Source: Siderastrea siderea
Lineage: Eukaryota; Cnidaria; Anthozoa; Scleractinia; Rhizangiidae
DNA: 64,000 nucleotides
Direction: 5' to 3'
Assembly (NCBI GenBank): GCA_964030785.1
Contig: OZ034968.1
Coordinates: 31,829,186-31,893,185 of the forward strand
Shown: positions 30,366 to 41,260 of the stretch, piece after piece
Numbering within the stretch: position 1 is the stretch's first letter
Layout of the letters: each line of letters opens with the position of its first letter
Position numbers and translations under genes: made by a program
The notes under the pieces: model-generated
Database searches by the model: none
What the model saw: only the letters and a program-made list of their open reading frames with translations
Told to the model about the DNA's origin: nothing

Positions 30366-31226
30366 GAAGATTAACTATAAGAGTCGTAACAACAAATTTA
30401 CGGAGCGGCCGGAGAACGGGACCACAGGAACGAAAGTAAATCGATCGAAGACGAGTGGATCCGTTCGGATAGTTCGCAGTTGTTTTGTTATATGTTAGTA
30501 ATATTTTGCCTCCGCTGTCTTTGTTGTTCAGTGTATATCAGCAGAAACTCATAAGGAGTTTCTGATATCAGTGGGTTGTCAGGAGCAGGATGTGGTTGCA
30601 TGATAGAGAGCGTCACCATTAAATGGGTAACAGGCAGCTCAAAATTAGACAATAACGGGGAGACCACGATTGACGGGTTTAGAAAAAGTAGTCTCGCATT
30701 TGAAAAGAAATATGCTATCATAAGTCTGGGAAATCGTGTTTTTTTTTGTAATAATAGGATGAATGTAGAATTAAGAATACTTACATAATTAAAGAGAAAC
30801 AGACGTTGGGCTAGTTTTTGCGTGTATAAAAGTTGCTCGAGTTTATTTAAAAACTTGCGATTGACAATTATACTTTCGTGTCAGAAATCATGCCAACATT
30901 GCATCTATGTAAACATTCTACTAATTGAATTATGAAAATCAAATTTAAATAGCTTTTCGTGCCAGGAAGAGCTCACGAATTAGATCGTTCTAAAAGGCGA
31001 AGCGAAAGAAAACACAAAACATTTTTGCAGCTAAATGAGAAGGATTTCAGGCCTTCTGGTGATCATCAGTGAACAAACATCATTTGGGAAGTTCAGAATA
31101 ACGAGTTAAATCGTCAGATTAATGTCATAACCACGCATACATTCACTGTGGGAACTACGAAATTAAACTGACATGAACTACAGAAACCAAAAACACTTCA
31201 ATAACGGTCGATTCTGTAGAGCTCAG

Positions 31227-32468
31227 CACAGGCTCACCATCCTCTGTTTGTGTTGGGGACCTGTGCTAGCTGAATATTAATGGCCGCTTCGGTTGTCGGT
31301 TGCGTACAAAGGATTTTGTGAATACGATAATTAAGGCTTTTTGAACGGATGAAAGTCAAATAAAAACGCTTAGAAACTTGATCACTGTTTTAATGTATGT
31401 TATTATGTGCTTGGTTTGTCGATTTAAAGCTTCGGGAGGTGGTTTTAGAAACTTGAAGTTTGACCTACTCTATAAATGTAATTGTATATATATTAACAAG
31501 GCATGCAGCTTCAAGAACCTCAAATTTCCGACCGGCTTGCCGCAGACCAAAAGGATCGTGGGCTCTGGAGACGAGAATGCCTTTGAGTAGGCAACTTGTG
31601 CAGATCATAGGCAGAAACAAATTTTCCATCAGATTCGAAAGTTTGTGCTGGATTTTAAGGGTCAGTTCGCAGACTCGAATGAGTCAAAATCAGGCCAAAT
31701 CAAACTGCAAAGACTGTTCTTTCGGAAACCAGGATTCTTTTGTCAAAGGCACAAGGTTAAGTGTATTAATTTTGGCGAAATCCCAAGCTGGTCGGAAATC
31801 TGAGGTTCTTGAAGCTGCATGCCTTGTGAGTATATATAATAATAATGACTTTATTAACGTGTCAAGCAAAAATCTAACGGAGGGGATTCCCCACTGCTAA
31901 TAGAGGACACCTAACGTTCTAAAATACAATCTAAAAATACAAAACGAATTAGCATAGAGTCAAAACTAGAAAGTACTAAGAGTTAGAATTAAAAACTACT
32001 AATGATAACTCACTCAACATAGACACAACAAAAACTCCATATTATAATTATCAAAAATTCTAAAATCTTGTAATTAAAATCGTAATTAAAAAATTACGAA
32101 TTGCAAAGGTAGCAGCCACTACATCCATCTAAAATGCTACTTAAATCAAGACTGCGTATCCGGATCTTAAACTGCTTAAGACTGGCAGCCGATCTGTCCT
32201 TGCTTGGTATCTTGCTCCAGAGTCTTGGACCTAGGTCAAACTTCAAGTTTCTAAAAAACCACCTCCCGGAGCTTTAAATCGACAAACCAAGCACATAATA
32301 ACATACATTAACACAGTGATCATGTTTCTAAACGTTTTTATTTGACCCGTTCAAAAAGCCTCAATTATGGTATTCACAAAATCCTTTGTACACAACCGAC
32401 AACCGAAGCGGCCATTAATATTCAGCTAGCACAGGTCCGCAACACAAACAGAGGATGGTAAGCCTGTG
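31227..32468. mobile_element. 1.24-kb element with CACAGGC termini and 7-bp target duplication
   Basis: It starts CACAGGCTCACCATCCTC and ends with the mirror GGTAAGCCTGTG, with arms of about 250 bp. The flanks are AGCTCAG (31220-31226 and 32469-32475). Because a G precedes on both sides, an 8-bp reading is possible with a one-base offset. The terminus and target size match the element at 27678-28425. It contains a smaller fold-back at 31496-31827 and no transposase. Confidence 0.8.
31496..31827. mobile_element. 332-bp fold-back nested in the CACAGGC element
   Basis: Arms of about 40 bp, ACAAGGCATGCAGCTTCAAG and its mirror at 31785-31827, enclose a region with a GGGCTCTGGAGACGAGAATG phrase that recurs in other coral repeats (47136, 48110). 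Both flanks are (TA)n rich, which hides any target duplication. Confidence 0.65.
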
Positions 32469-33256
32469 AGCTCAGTAACGGGAAAAAGTAAGGACTCTTC
32501 TGGCAATGATGCATGGAATATTTAATTTATTAAATATAAGCGCGTACGGGGGAAATCCTGACTGGCCGATAATTCCGAGCAACATTTATATAAGCTCAAA
32601 GTAAACCGCATAAAACTCAAACTGAAAGGCTGTAAATAAAGCCTTGAAAATCTGTAAGATGTGGATGATCTTTGATAGTTTATAACTTAAACCCGTACCA
32701 AATGAAAACGTACACAATCGCCTTTCGTGGACTTTATTTATTAATTATGACCAATTATCTCCCCCAGTTAACTTATGCATAAAGAAACTTGTAGATCAGA
32801 AGCATCAACACACAAAGACTTCTTTGCAATCTTTTCGACAGCAACTAAACTTAACAACCAATTTCTTTCCTCGTCCAGCTGTTCCTAACCCGCCGGCGAA
32901 CCCCAACCAAACTGAAGGCCAACGAGTCCTAACACGCACCTGAGTAAACTTTTCCTTCCGATTCCTTCCTGCGCTGTCTTTGCAAATCAAAATCTACTGT
33001 ATTTTCGAGGATCCAAACACTCCGATTAATTCTTCATCCACAGAGACAGCGCAAAACTTGGTTAAGAGCCCGTCAAAACTTGCCTATTTATGCACTTCGA
33101 AGGATTCTACTTTGAATGGCTTTGTGGGCTTGTTGCCAAAGAGTTAACAACACGTTAGCACCACGCCACACGACTCTTTACGCCAGGAAAGCCCAATAGT
33201 TCTCAGTTGCTATAGCAACTGCGAACTAAAAACAAGCCTTCGAAGGGATACGTGCA

Positions 33257-34123
33257 ATGGAAGTCGAAGACGTCCAGATGCAAATACAGAGTTATCTCTG
33301 CCAGTTAGGAATCAAGGACCTGGAAGAGATCGCTAAAACTCTGGGATGCAGTGGTAGCGACGTAATGGAGAAGAACAGGAAGGGGCTTGTGAGATTGATC
33401 GAAGAACGACTCGAAAGCAAACTGGAAGGAACGAATGCAGAAAAGTTGGAATACCTGGAGGAATTTAAGTCGCAAATGATGGAACACACTCCTATGTGCC
33501 CTCCATTGGAAACAGTGAATGAGAAAACAAAGCCTGGGACATCTTTGCCGCCATCAGAAAGCGGTAAGATGGAAACTGAATCTGTTAAACAGTTATACTT
33601 TCAACCGAGTGATTTTAAATCAATTCGTTATAGGCTGAGGCCATCCCTTCAGACCCCAGGGGTGCAAGATGAAGATTTAATTCAGCAAATGAATGTTGTT
33701 GTCTCGGAAGAGACGGAGAGAAAGTCAAAGCTAGGAACTTCTAGCCATTACAAAAGTGCCAAAGTTAATGAGGTGCTTGCATCACAGGTGGAAGAGAAAG
33801 ATAGTTTGAAAGAAGATAAGTTCATGGCCGCACTACAAGCTGTCCGCACAGAACTTGCCACTCTTAAGGAGTCAGTGGAGAAAAATCGAGCTGGGGAAGA
33901 GCCGTTTGCCGGGGCTTCATCAGGATATGAGAACCAGCAGTGGTACCAACGACCCAAAGGCTGTCCGAATTGTCAAGCGGCAGGAAGAGGAGAATCGTGT
34001 GACCATTGTCATGTCTGCGGTACTAGTGATCACTGGGCTCGTGGTTATCGTAAGAGGAAAGGTAGCAGTGAAAAAGTACGTCCGGGAAACCGGCGGGGGC
34101 TACAACCGAGGGACAGGAAGTAA
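33257..34123 (+). pseudogene. Retrotransposon Gag-like protein
   Basis: The open frame of 288 codons starts MEVEDVQMQIQSYLCQLGIK. It has a charged helical N-terminal part, an acidic/lysine-rich middle, and a cysteine-histidine cluster at residues 235-262 (CPNCQAAGRGESCDHCHVCG followed by TSDHWARG) that resembles zinc knuckles. The end is basic (RKRKGSSEKVRPGNRRG). A 38-bp block of its own coding sequence (33452-33489) is repeated just after its stop at 34127-34164. It should bind RNA and form the particle core; the copy is presumably inactive because downstream frames are broken. Confidence 0.75.
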
Positions 34124-34195
34124 TCCTACCTGGAGGAATTTAAGTCGCAAATGATGGAACACACATACCAATGGCAGTGTCAGTGAGTACCAAAA

Positions 34196-34400
34196 ATGTG
34201 TGAATTGTCAGAAACTTGCTGTTACTGGTCAAGTTTTCAAACGATGTTCGGGGTGTAAAGCAGTACGATATTGTGGACATAAGTGCCAGAAACATCATTG
34301 GAGTAGTCACAAGGGTCTCTGTCAAGCTATTCAACAACTAGAAGCACAAAGAACTTCAGAAGTAGTTAACGGTGATGGCTATGTTTTACCAGCCATTTAA
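34196..34400 (+). pseudogene. MYND-type zinc finger segment between Gag and protease
   Basis: The frame around 34200 reads CVNCQKLAVTGQVFKRCSGC, then KAVRYCGHKCQKHHWSSHKG and LC. This is the C-x2-C...C-x2-C...C-x3-C...H-x3-C pattern of MYND zinc fingers, normally protein-interaction domains of host regulators. It lies in phase with a frame that passes through 33855-34154, with one stop. It is probably the C-terminal part of the retroelement's Gag or Gag-Pol. Confidence 0.75.
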
Positions 34401-35086
34401 CGCCTAAACAGCAGATAACGGTAGCCAAACTTGTAGGGAAGAAGTGCATGGTGTCGTGTGTTTTGAATGGAGTACCAGTTGAGGCCCTTTGGGACACAGG
34501 TGCACAAGTATCCATCGTGTCAAAGTGTTGGCTTAGTAAGAACGTGTTTTCATCAAAGTTAAGGAATATTGAAGAGTTACTCGGAGAAGAAGCAGAACTG
34601 AACTTGAGAGCAGCTAATGGTGGAATGATACCATTCATTGGATGGGTAGAAGTGCAATTTCAACTTGCCTCTGATACGCACTCATCCGTACCTCTAACAG
34701 TACCAATCCTGGTTGCAAGAGATGAGCTGGAGCATCCAGTCATTGGTTATAATGTCATCGACGAAACGATTAAGGACCAAACACAAGTTCAAGGGGAAAG
34801 CGATGGTGCAGTTATTGACATTATGAATGCAGCTTTTAGAGAGTTGACTGTGAAGAGTGTTAATGCATTGGTTGACTTTGTGCGAGGTCCGGCTGAGGAC
34901 TGTCTGTGTGTTTTGAGGAGCAGTAAGATCAACATAACAGTACCACAAGGACAGACAGTGATGGCTCCATGTCGTGTTGATTGTGGCCCACTGGAGAGAA
35001 GGACACCCGTGCTATTTGAACCAGCTCTTGAAGCGACCTGGCCGGCTGACTTAGAAGTCTCTGAGCAACTACTCACCTTACCGTGA
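34401..35086 (+). pseudogene. Retrotransposon aspartic protease region
   Basis: The frame contains VEALWDTGAQVSIVS, the DTG active-site motif of retroviral-type aspartic proteases, about residue 13 of the open stretch 34448-35086. The later FIGWVEVQF and VIGYNVIDE segments fit the flap and C-terminal parts. It would release Gag and Pol products. The frame stops at 35086 and the RT continues from 35109 in another frame. Confidence 0.8.
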
Positions 35087-35108
35087 GGGTCACCCCACAG
35101 GGTAAACA

Positions 35109-36142
35109 TTGCAGTGCACAACCCCACCAAAGCATGTTGTCGTCTTTGGTCCACGAACACCACTTGGGAACCTGCAACTAATTGCATCGGTTACACCATT
35201 AGAAGTAGTCGGCAAAGATTTACGTTCGAGCGAGACAAACTCTCTTTCACCTGAGAATGACAGCTCACCAGCTCCCCAAACGTTCGAAAGTAGTGTCAGT
35301 CCTCCTGACGTCGGACCTAGCGATGACAGGACTCCGTTAAGGACACCAGCCGTAGCGTTAGGAGACTTAACCGAGAGTCAGCGGCAGTTGGTAACTAAGA
35401 TGTTCACAGAGGAAGCGGAATCATTTGCCCGAGACGATGATGAAGTAGGGTGTATCCAAGGACTCCGGATGAAACTGGAACTGTCAGACACGACTCCGGT
35501 CCAGAAAACGTATACCTCTTTACCACACCCACTCTACGCTGAAGTTAAGCACTACCTTGAAGACCTCCTGAACCGGGGATGGATAACTAAGTCTCAGTCG
35601 TCGTATGCCTCACCAGTGGTATGTGTAAGAAAGAAGGATGGGGGGGGGGGGGGTGCGACTGTGTGTTGATTACAGGGAACTTAACCGCAAGACAGTGCCC
35701 GATCGACACCCCATACCAAGAATCCAGGAGACCCTCGACAAGCTAGGGGGAAACTTATGGTTTTCGGTGTTGGACCAGGATAAAGCCTACCACCAAGGAT
35801 TTGTTCAAGAAAAGAATAGACATTTGATTGCTTTTATTACGCCCTGGGGCTTGTATGAATGGACTTGGATCCCGTTTGGATTAAGCAACTCACCAGCCAA
35901 TTTTCAGCGGTTTATGGAAGGTTGTTTGGAGGGTATTCCAGATGAGATATGCATTCCGTACTTGGACGATGTCATTGTCTACAGTAAGACCTTTGAGGAG
36001 CACGTGGAAAATTTGCGATTAGTGTTGAGGCGTTTATGAAAGCATGGAGTCAAACTAAAGCCCAGCAAGTGTACACTGTTCCAGCGTGAAGTCCGCTATT
36101 TAGGGAGGATAGTGAACCAGGTTGGACATAGCATTGATCCTG
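35109..36142 (+). pseudogene. Retrotransposon reverse transcriptase region, frameshifted
   Basis: RT fingers and palm are visible: [14 protein letters not shown], then (shifted) [47 protein letters not shown] and YLDDVIVYS, the YLDD catalytic box. A G-run at 35639-35652 shifts the frame. A stop (TGA) occurs at 36037. About 75 bp after KAV (36150) that normally lead to the YYRRYI segment are missing. Confidence 0.85.
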
Positions 36143-36143
36143 A

Positions 36144-37184
36144 GTGTACGAAAGCGGTTACTACAGGAGATACATCCAGCACTTCTCAAGGATAGCAAAA
36201 CCCCTTTATGATCTTCTCAAGGAACCTGAACAAAAGGGACAGCTACCGCGGAAAAGTCAGAGGGGAAGATCAAAGTCAGCCAAGCGGAAGGGACAAGTAT
36301 CGGCCCGCGAGCCAGTCAACTGGACAAGTGAGCATCAAGCAGCGTTGGAGCAACTCATCAGTGCAATCACCAATCCCCCGGTAATGGCTTACCCCGACTG
36401 TACGAAGCCATTCATCCTCCACACTGACGCGTCAGAACGAGGCCTAGGTGCAGCACTGTACCAGAAACAGGATGGGCAACTTCAGGTAATAGCCTATGGA
36501 TCCCGCACGCTTACCCCGGCGGAACGAAACTACCATCTTCATTCCAGCAAACTTGAATTTCTAGCCCTGAAATGGGCCATAACTGAACAGTTCAGAGACT
36601 ATTTGTATTATGCACCTCATTTCACAGTCTACACAGAGAACAACTCATTAACCTATGTGCTCACTACAGCAAAACTCAATGCAACTCGCCACCGATGGGT
36701 AGCTGAATTGTCTGATTTTCACTTCACCGTAAAATACCGACCAGGTACGGCCAAGAAGGATGCGGATTCCCTTTCCAGGATTCACAGTGACATTGAGCAG
36801 TACATGGATTCGTGTACCGAGCAAGTTGACCCAGAATGGATTAAAGCTACGGTGGAAGCGGTGGATGCTCAACAAAGAGGAGAGGCAGTTTGGTTGCTGT
36901 CGTTATCTATGATCAGCGGCAAGCCACCGACATTGAAAGATAAATGGAGGGCATCCCCAAAGGTGCAGTCTCTCTTACGTGAGTGGAAGAAACTTGTTGT
37001 TGGAGAAGACGGGATGCTCAGACGGAGAAGTGGTTCGACATTGCAGCTTGTTCTTCCGCAGAAATTTCACAGGACAGTCTACAGGGAGTTACATGAAGAA
37101 ATGGGACACCTAGGAGTAGTAAAGGTTAATTCTCCATCTAGCGAGGGAACGATTCTTTTGGCCACATATGAAAAGGGACATTGA
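36144..37184 (+). pseudogene. Retrotransposon RNase H and integrase N-terminal region
   Basis: The 346-codon open frame starts in YYRRYIQHFSRIAKPL (connection). It contains the RNase H signature FILHTDASERGLGAAL, the ENNSLTYVL segment and KYRPGTAKKDADSLSR, the usual RNase H end. The integrase zinc-binding part follows with HEEMGHLG, the HH of the HHCC finger. The frame then shifts at 37130-37180; CSCLKQRR supplies the CC pair in the next frame. Confidence 0.85.
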
Positions 37185-37925
37185 ACATTATGTCACACGT
37201 GTCTGCAGTTGTCTGAAACAAAGGAGGCCAAACATTGTACCAAGAGCTCCAATGGTAAACACCCATACGAGTGCTCCCTTTGAACTAGTATCGTTAGATT
37301 TCGTGCATTTGGAAAAGAGTAAAGGAGGGTATGAGTACACTGTGGTGATAGTCGATCACTTCACAATGTTTGTCCAAGCCTACGCAACAACCAACAAAGT
37401 CAGCACGAACAGCAGCAAACAAGTTGTCTAATGACTTTATACTGCGGTTTGGGTTTCCTGCCAGAATTCTGCATGACCAGGGAGACGAATTTGAAAATCA
37501 ACTCTTCCATCGACTCGAGGAATGTTGTGGCATGGTTTGGTCAAGAACGTCCCCTTACCATCCCCAAGGAAATGGGAAAACGGAGCGTCTTAACCGAACA
37601 CTTCTATCCATGTTGCGAACACTGCCGGAACACAAGAAATCTAGTTGGAAGGACAGTCTTAACAAAGTCGTCCATGCCTACAACTGCACGCGCCATGAAG
37701 CAACTGGATTCTCGCCTTTCTTTTCTGTTGTTCGGTCGACCACCAAGACTCCCCATTGACCTGATCTTTGGCATCAAGCCTGCATCCTGTTCAAACTATC
37801 CAGCATATGTCAAAGAATGGCACACAGCGATGAAGGAAGCATACGAGGTAGCTGCGAAGAGATCACATTTGACTGGCGTGAAAGAAAAGAAGCATTATGA
37901 CCGTAGGGGTAACGGCCTGTTCTCA
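37168..37925 (+). pseudogene. Retrotransposon integrase core, frameshifted
   Basis: The DDE integrase core is spread over three frames. [20 protein letters not shown] supplies the first [15 protein letters not shown] the second, and [18 protein letters not shown] the E. The [17 protein letters not shown] segment and a KKHYDRR motif follow. Shifts lie near 37400-37440 and 37680-37760. It would insert the element's DNA into the genome. Confidence 0.85.
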
Positions 37926-38215
37926 AGGGACCTTGTTTGTTAAAAACAGTTATTCAAGTCAAAGACAATGGGACTAATTATTGCGTGTTACAAATCATGC
38001 AAATACTTCTCAATTATATGCATAGGTTGTGTACTACAAATTAGGAGCGCGGATGATTTTTTTGCTGGTCAGTATCTCTGTTCGTTCGAGAAACGTTTTC
38101 AGTTAATTGTGTTAAATAGAATCGAAAATCGAGTAAAAGTAAAATCGGAAATCGAGTAGCGATCAAGAATTTCAACCGAAAAGAAGTTGTACCAACACAA
38201 GAGTAAATATATGTT
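37926..38215. other. Foreign insertion inside the integrase gene
   Basis: About 300 bp interrupt the protein between KKHYDRR and the QQGDRVLVR segment. They are AT-rich, include an imperfect GAAAATCGAGTA / GGAAATCGAGTA repeat near 38121-38158, and contain no motif that I know. Its origin is unknown. Confidence 0.5.
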
Positions 38216-38876
38216 TTCTCACGTCAAAACACGGCCCAGTTCTTCAGCAGGGTGACCGAGTGCTAGTGCGAAATTTACGGGAACGAGGAGGCCCTGCAAG
38301 TTAAGATCGTACTGGGAGGACACGATCTATCGGGTAGTCAGCCGAAAGGGAGAAGTGAGCGCGGTCTACGAAGTGGAACCTGAATCCAGTGAAGGACTCC
38401 GCCGAGTGATACATCGCAATCTGCTATTGCCATGTAATGACCTTCCTTTGTAAGTGAAGCCAGAGAAAACACCACGCGGGAGTTCAAGACGGAAATCAAA
38501 GATTACACTACCACCTACCACATCAACTCTCAGTTCAGTTCCAGAGGACAGCTGTGACGAAGAACCTGAGGGACTAGTAACCTTTACTCCTGTAGAACCA
38601 GAGACCACCCTTTCTAACAGTACTCTAGCTGAGGAACCCGTGACTAATCCTGAATTCCCCCAGGAGACATCTACCGGCATACAAGAGTTTCCAGTGCCGT
38701 CAGAACCAGAAATAGGCCCAGTGATGAGCGACCAACAAGGCAGCACAGGCTACCCACACTGCTTACGTACGACACATTTGGGACACCGACTTTCCACCAC
38801 CCAGCAGTGCCAGGTTCAACAATGTGGCACCATTAGCTGTACCGATCTTACCCAGACCTGTTGGAGGAATATCTAA
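38216..38876 (+). pseudogene. Pol C-terminal tail (SH3/chromodomain-like region of integrase)
   Basis: PVLQQGDRVLVRNLRERGG and a shifted SYWEDTIYRVVSRKGEVSAV form the typical small beta-barrel tail of Gypsy integrases. A proline-threonine-serine-glutamate rich end follows (38454-38876, TLPPTTSTLSSVPED). Frameshift near 38300. Confidence 0.7.
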
Positions 38877-39682
38877 CGCTTGGTTGAACAGTGTGTGGCC
38901 AATGGCCCATTCAATGCCATACGGACATGTTGCAGTGTATCCTTGCTGGATCAGCTAAAGCGATCTTAAAACAAGACTGTTCTCAGTGTATAACTAAATT
39001 TGAGTTTATTATCTTATGCATGAGAGGACCGAGTAACAATTGTTACTTAACACAAGAATAAACTGAGTAGTTTGTCTGTCAAAGTTCCTAGACCTTAGTT
39101 TCATGTATACTAGCTCACAAGAATTAAAGGGCCAGTCTCATGGCGATTTTCCTATCTTCTTTGTCACAATCTTGATTAATTTGTATCAAAGTACCTTGCT
39201 CACACATGAATTGCTTTTAGACCTCCAAGGGGACAATGTTAAATGAATTTTCAACACAAAAATAAGCCAAAATTAGTTTTTAGAGATTTTAACTGAGACA
39301 CAAGGGCAGAAACTTGAAAAATTCTGCCAGAAGTTTTCAAGTCGGACGCCGTTTCCATCCTGGCCATCCCTATCCAGGCACACTTATTATAGTTTCCATG
39401 TACTGAAATACCCATTTTAATACTACTCCACCATTATTTTAGGGTATTTTTTAGATAAAAATGTGTCTTTTGGCTTTTCACAGTGATACTTAAAATTGAT
39501 GAGACTGCCCCTTTAAGTTAGTACTGTGCTCAGCGCCTGCGGTTAGGGCCTGATCACCCCTTTCACACAGAGCTGATGAGGACTATTGTTAGAAGAAAGA
39601 CATCAGGACTAGTGACTAGTGTGCTGCTGTAATCCTTTTCGTTTTCATGTCGAGGACGACGTTTTCTTAATCAGGGGGAGTG
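38877..39682 (+). other. 3' untranslated part of the retrotransposon with polypurine tract
   Basis: No coding frame is supported here. The last bases before the LTR, CAGGGGGAGTG (39672-39682), are a polypurine tract used to prime plus-strand synthesis. Confidence 0.65.
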
Positions 39683-39857
39683 TGTAGCGGGTATGAATTT
39701 GGACACCCCCACCCCCTGAGTAAAACCTGTAAGCTCTATAGGAATTACGGGTAAAATAAAGAGCACGCGGTGGTGTGTGTGTGTGTTTAGTCCGCCATGT
39801 TTGTTGTTTTGGTTTCGCTGTTTGACAAACTCGCTTGCCCTTCTTCGGCCGGCAACA
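39683..39857 (+). repeat. 3' LTR
   Basis: The 175-bp repeat starts TGTAGCGGGTATGAATTT and ends CGGCAACA, matching the 5' LTR with about ten substitutions and one single-base indel. The divergence shows that the insertion is not very recent. Confidence 0.9.
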
Positions 39858-40490
39858 ATTCCATGTGAGTGCGGCAAAGTATACATCAGGGAAACAGGGA
39901 GAGCGATACAAGAAAGGATAAAAGGACACGACAGAGATACACGGCTTGCTCGTACGCAAATCTCCGCAGTTTCGGAGCACGCTAACGAAACGGGGCACCT
40001 TCCTATTTGAAAAGAAGCTACGTTTATTGAACGTGACCCTCACTGGTACACACGTAGGGTCAAAGAGACAATGCACATAAGAGTTCATCCTAATAACATC
40101 AACAGAGATAGTGGAATCGTAATTCCTGAAGCTTGGATACCTTAACCTGCGATCAGGCGTTCTTAGTAAAAAAAGAACGGATACCTAAGATCAAAAAGCA
40201 TAACAGCCGATCAACCACGAAACGGACCTATGAGGGAACAACATCTAATAGTCGGAATAATAATGAGGATCGAAATGCACCAATAGCAGCGAACCAACAT
40301 GCTACAAATAGCGGCACGTAAACAATCGACCTCATCGCCTGATGAGAGACACAGTAGCGAGCAGAAGTTCCAATCAGTCATGGAAGACAACGTCAATGAT
40401 GTCTCCACCATGTCCACAGGCACCATCAGTGGTGCAATCGAGATGCTAAATCCACTTTTCTTCTCTAATGATTGAATACAACGGCCGGGA
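39858..40490 (+). pseudogene. Penelope-like element, segment 3 (GIY-YIG endonuclease and 3' end)
   Basis: Directly after the LTR the frame gives IPCECGKVYIRETGRAIQER, then SAVSEHANETGHLPI, a stop, and ERDPHWYTRRVKE and NINRDSGIVIPEAW. This is the GIY-YIG endonuclease domain and tail of Penelope elements, which nicks target DNA. It completes segments 1 and 2. Near the end, 40280-40346 is the reverse complement of the element's own 5' part (21290-21320 and 21497-21515), a terminal inverted arrangement. Confidence 0.85.
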
Positions 40491-41260
40491 TGCTGCCATA
40501 TCTGTTTCCAAATTGTTTGTTTGAGGGGGAGTTGCCGGTCTCAACAGGGTTGAAGGGGCATTGGGTTTTTCGGTTTTCCGGTTTTGGTCACCTTTGAGAT
40601 CGGTTTTTCCGGTTTTTGTTATTCCCTTGTCTAGTTCCTAGGCCCCTTCATTTCACCTCGGTCACGCCGTTTTGGATTTGGGTGCACGGCCTGTGATCAA
40701 GTGATGAGCCATCAATGGATTCGCTGCAAGCAGTATGACCGTGGCATTGAATTGTCCCCAAGGCCAATATTTCTCTGTTATATCAAGGGTTGAAGGATTG
40801 AAAATTACGAATTTGCGGTTTGGACCATTATTCTCTGCGGTTTTTCAGTTTTGAGCGATTTTTCTTCCGGTTTTTCGGTTTTGATGTAAAATTTTGGCCG
40901 GTTTCCAGCTGTTTTTCGGTTTCTGATAGGCCCCAATGCTCCCCTCAGGGCTATACACCACGGAACTACTGGATTTTACAGGATGCTGCTGACTGTTGAT
41001 CGACGGCTCATACAAAGCCTACGATCACGTTTCTTTGTCACATACTCCCAGGAGAGCCTCCACTGAAGAAAAGCGGCCCAGCTGTCTTGACCTAGGGGTT
41101 GGAGATCGCAGTAAACTCGCACAGAAAACTGCTATGAGCTGGTAGAAAACAAGCAAGGGAACAAGCCTTTCCACTTAAGGCCGGAGTTGTAATTGCACTA
41201 CTAGAGGACATCAGCGTCAAATCAAATATTCAGTTGGAACCCTAACAACGTGAAACCGCG
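40491..41260. other. Intergenic with GGTTTTTC-like repeats
   Basis: Between the PLE end and the next gene there are clusters of CGGTTTTTCCGGTTTT words (40560-40622 and 40838-40925), degenerate and on one strand. They might be the two ends of a MITE with subterminal repeats. The promoter of the following gene should be in the last few hundred bases, without an obvious TATA box. Confidence 0.45.

Larger units (their letters stand above)
30366..33256 (+). other. Long retrotransposon leader region
   Basis: This is about 2.9 kb between the primer-binding site and gag, of which 1.24 kb is the inserted element at 31227-32468. The rest (30366-31226, 32469-33256) has no conserved coding motif. Such a long leader is unusual for Gypsy elements. 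Confidence 0.6.
30171..39857 (+). mobile_element. Gypsy-type LTR retrotransposon, decayed
   Basis: The element is bounded by two similar LTRs (30171-30346 and 39683-39857, about 10 differences, roughly 94% alike by eye) and has a primer-binding site and a polypurine tract. It runs gag, protease, RT, RNase H and integrase in Gypsy (Metaviridae-like) order. It lies inside the Penelope reading frame, between VVY and IPCECG codons. The flanks AATC and ATTC are not a clean duplication. Several frameshifts, stops, a deletion in RT and two insertions make it inactive. Confidence 0.9.
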
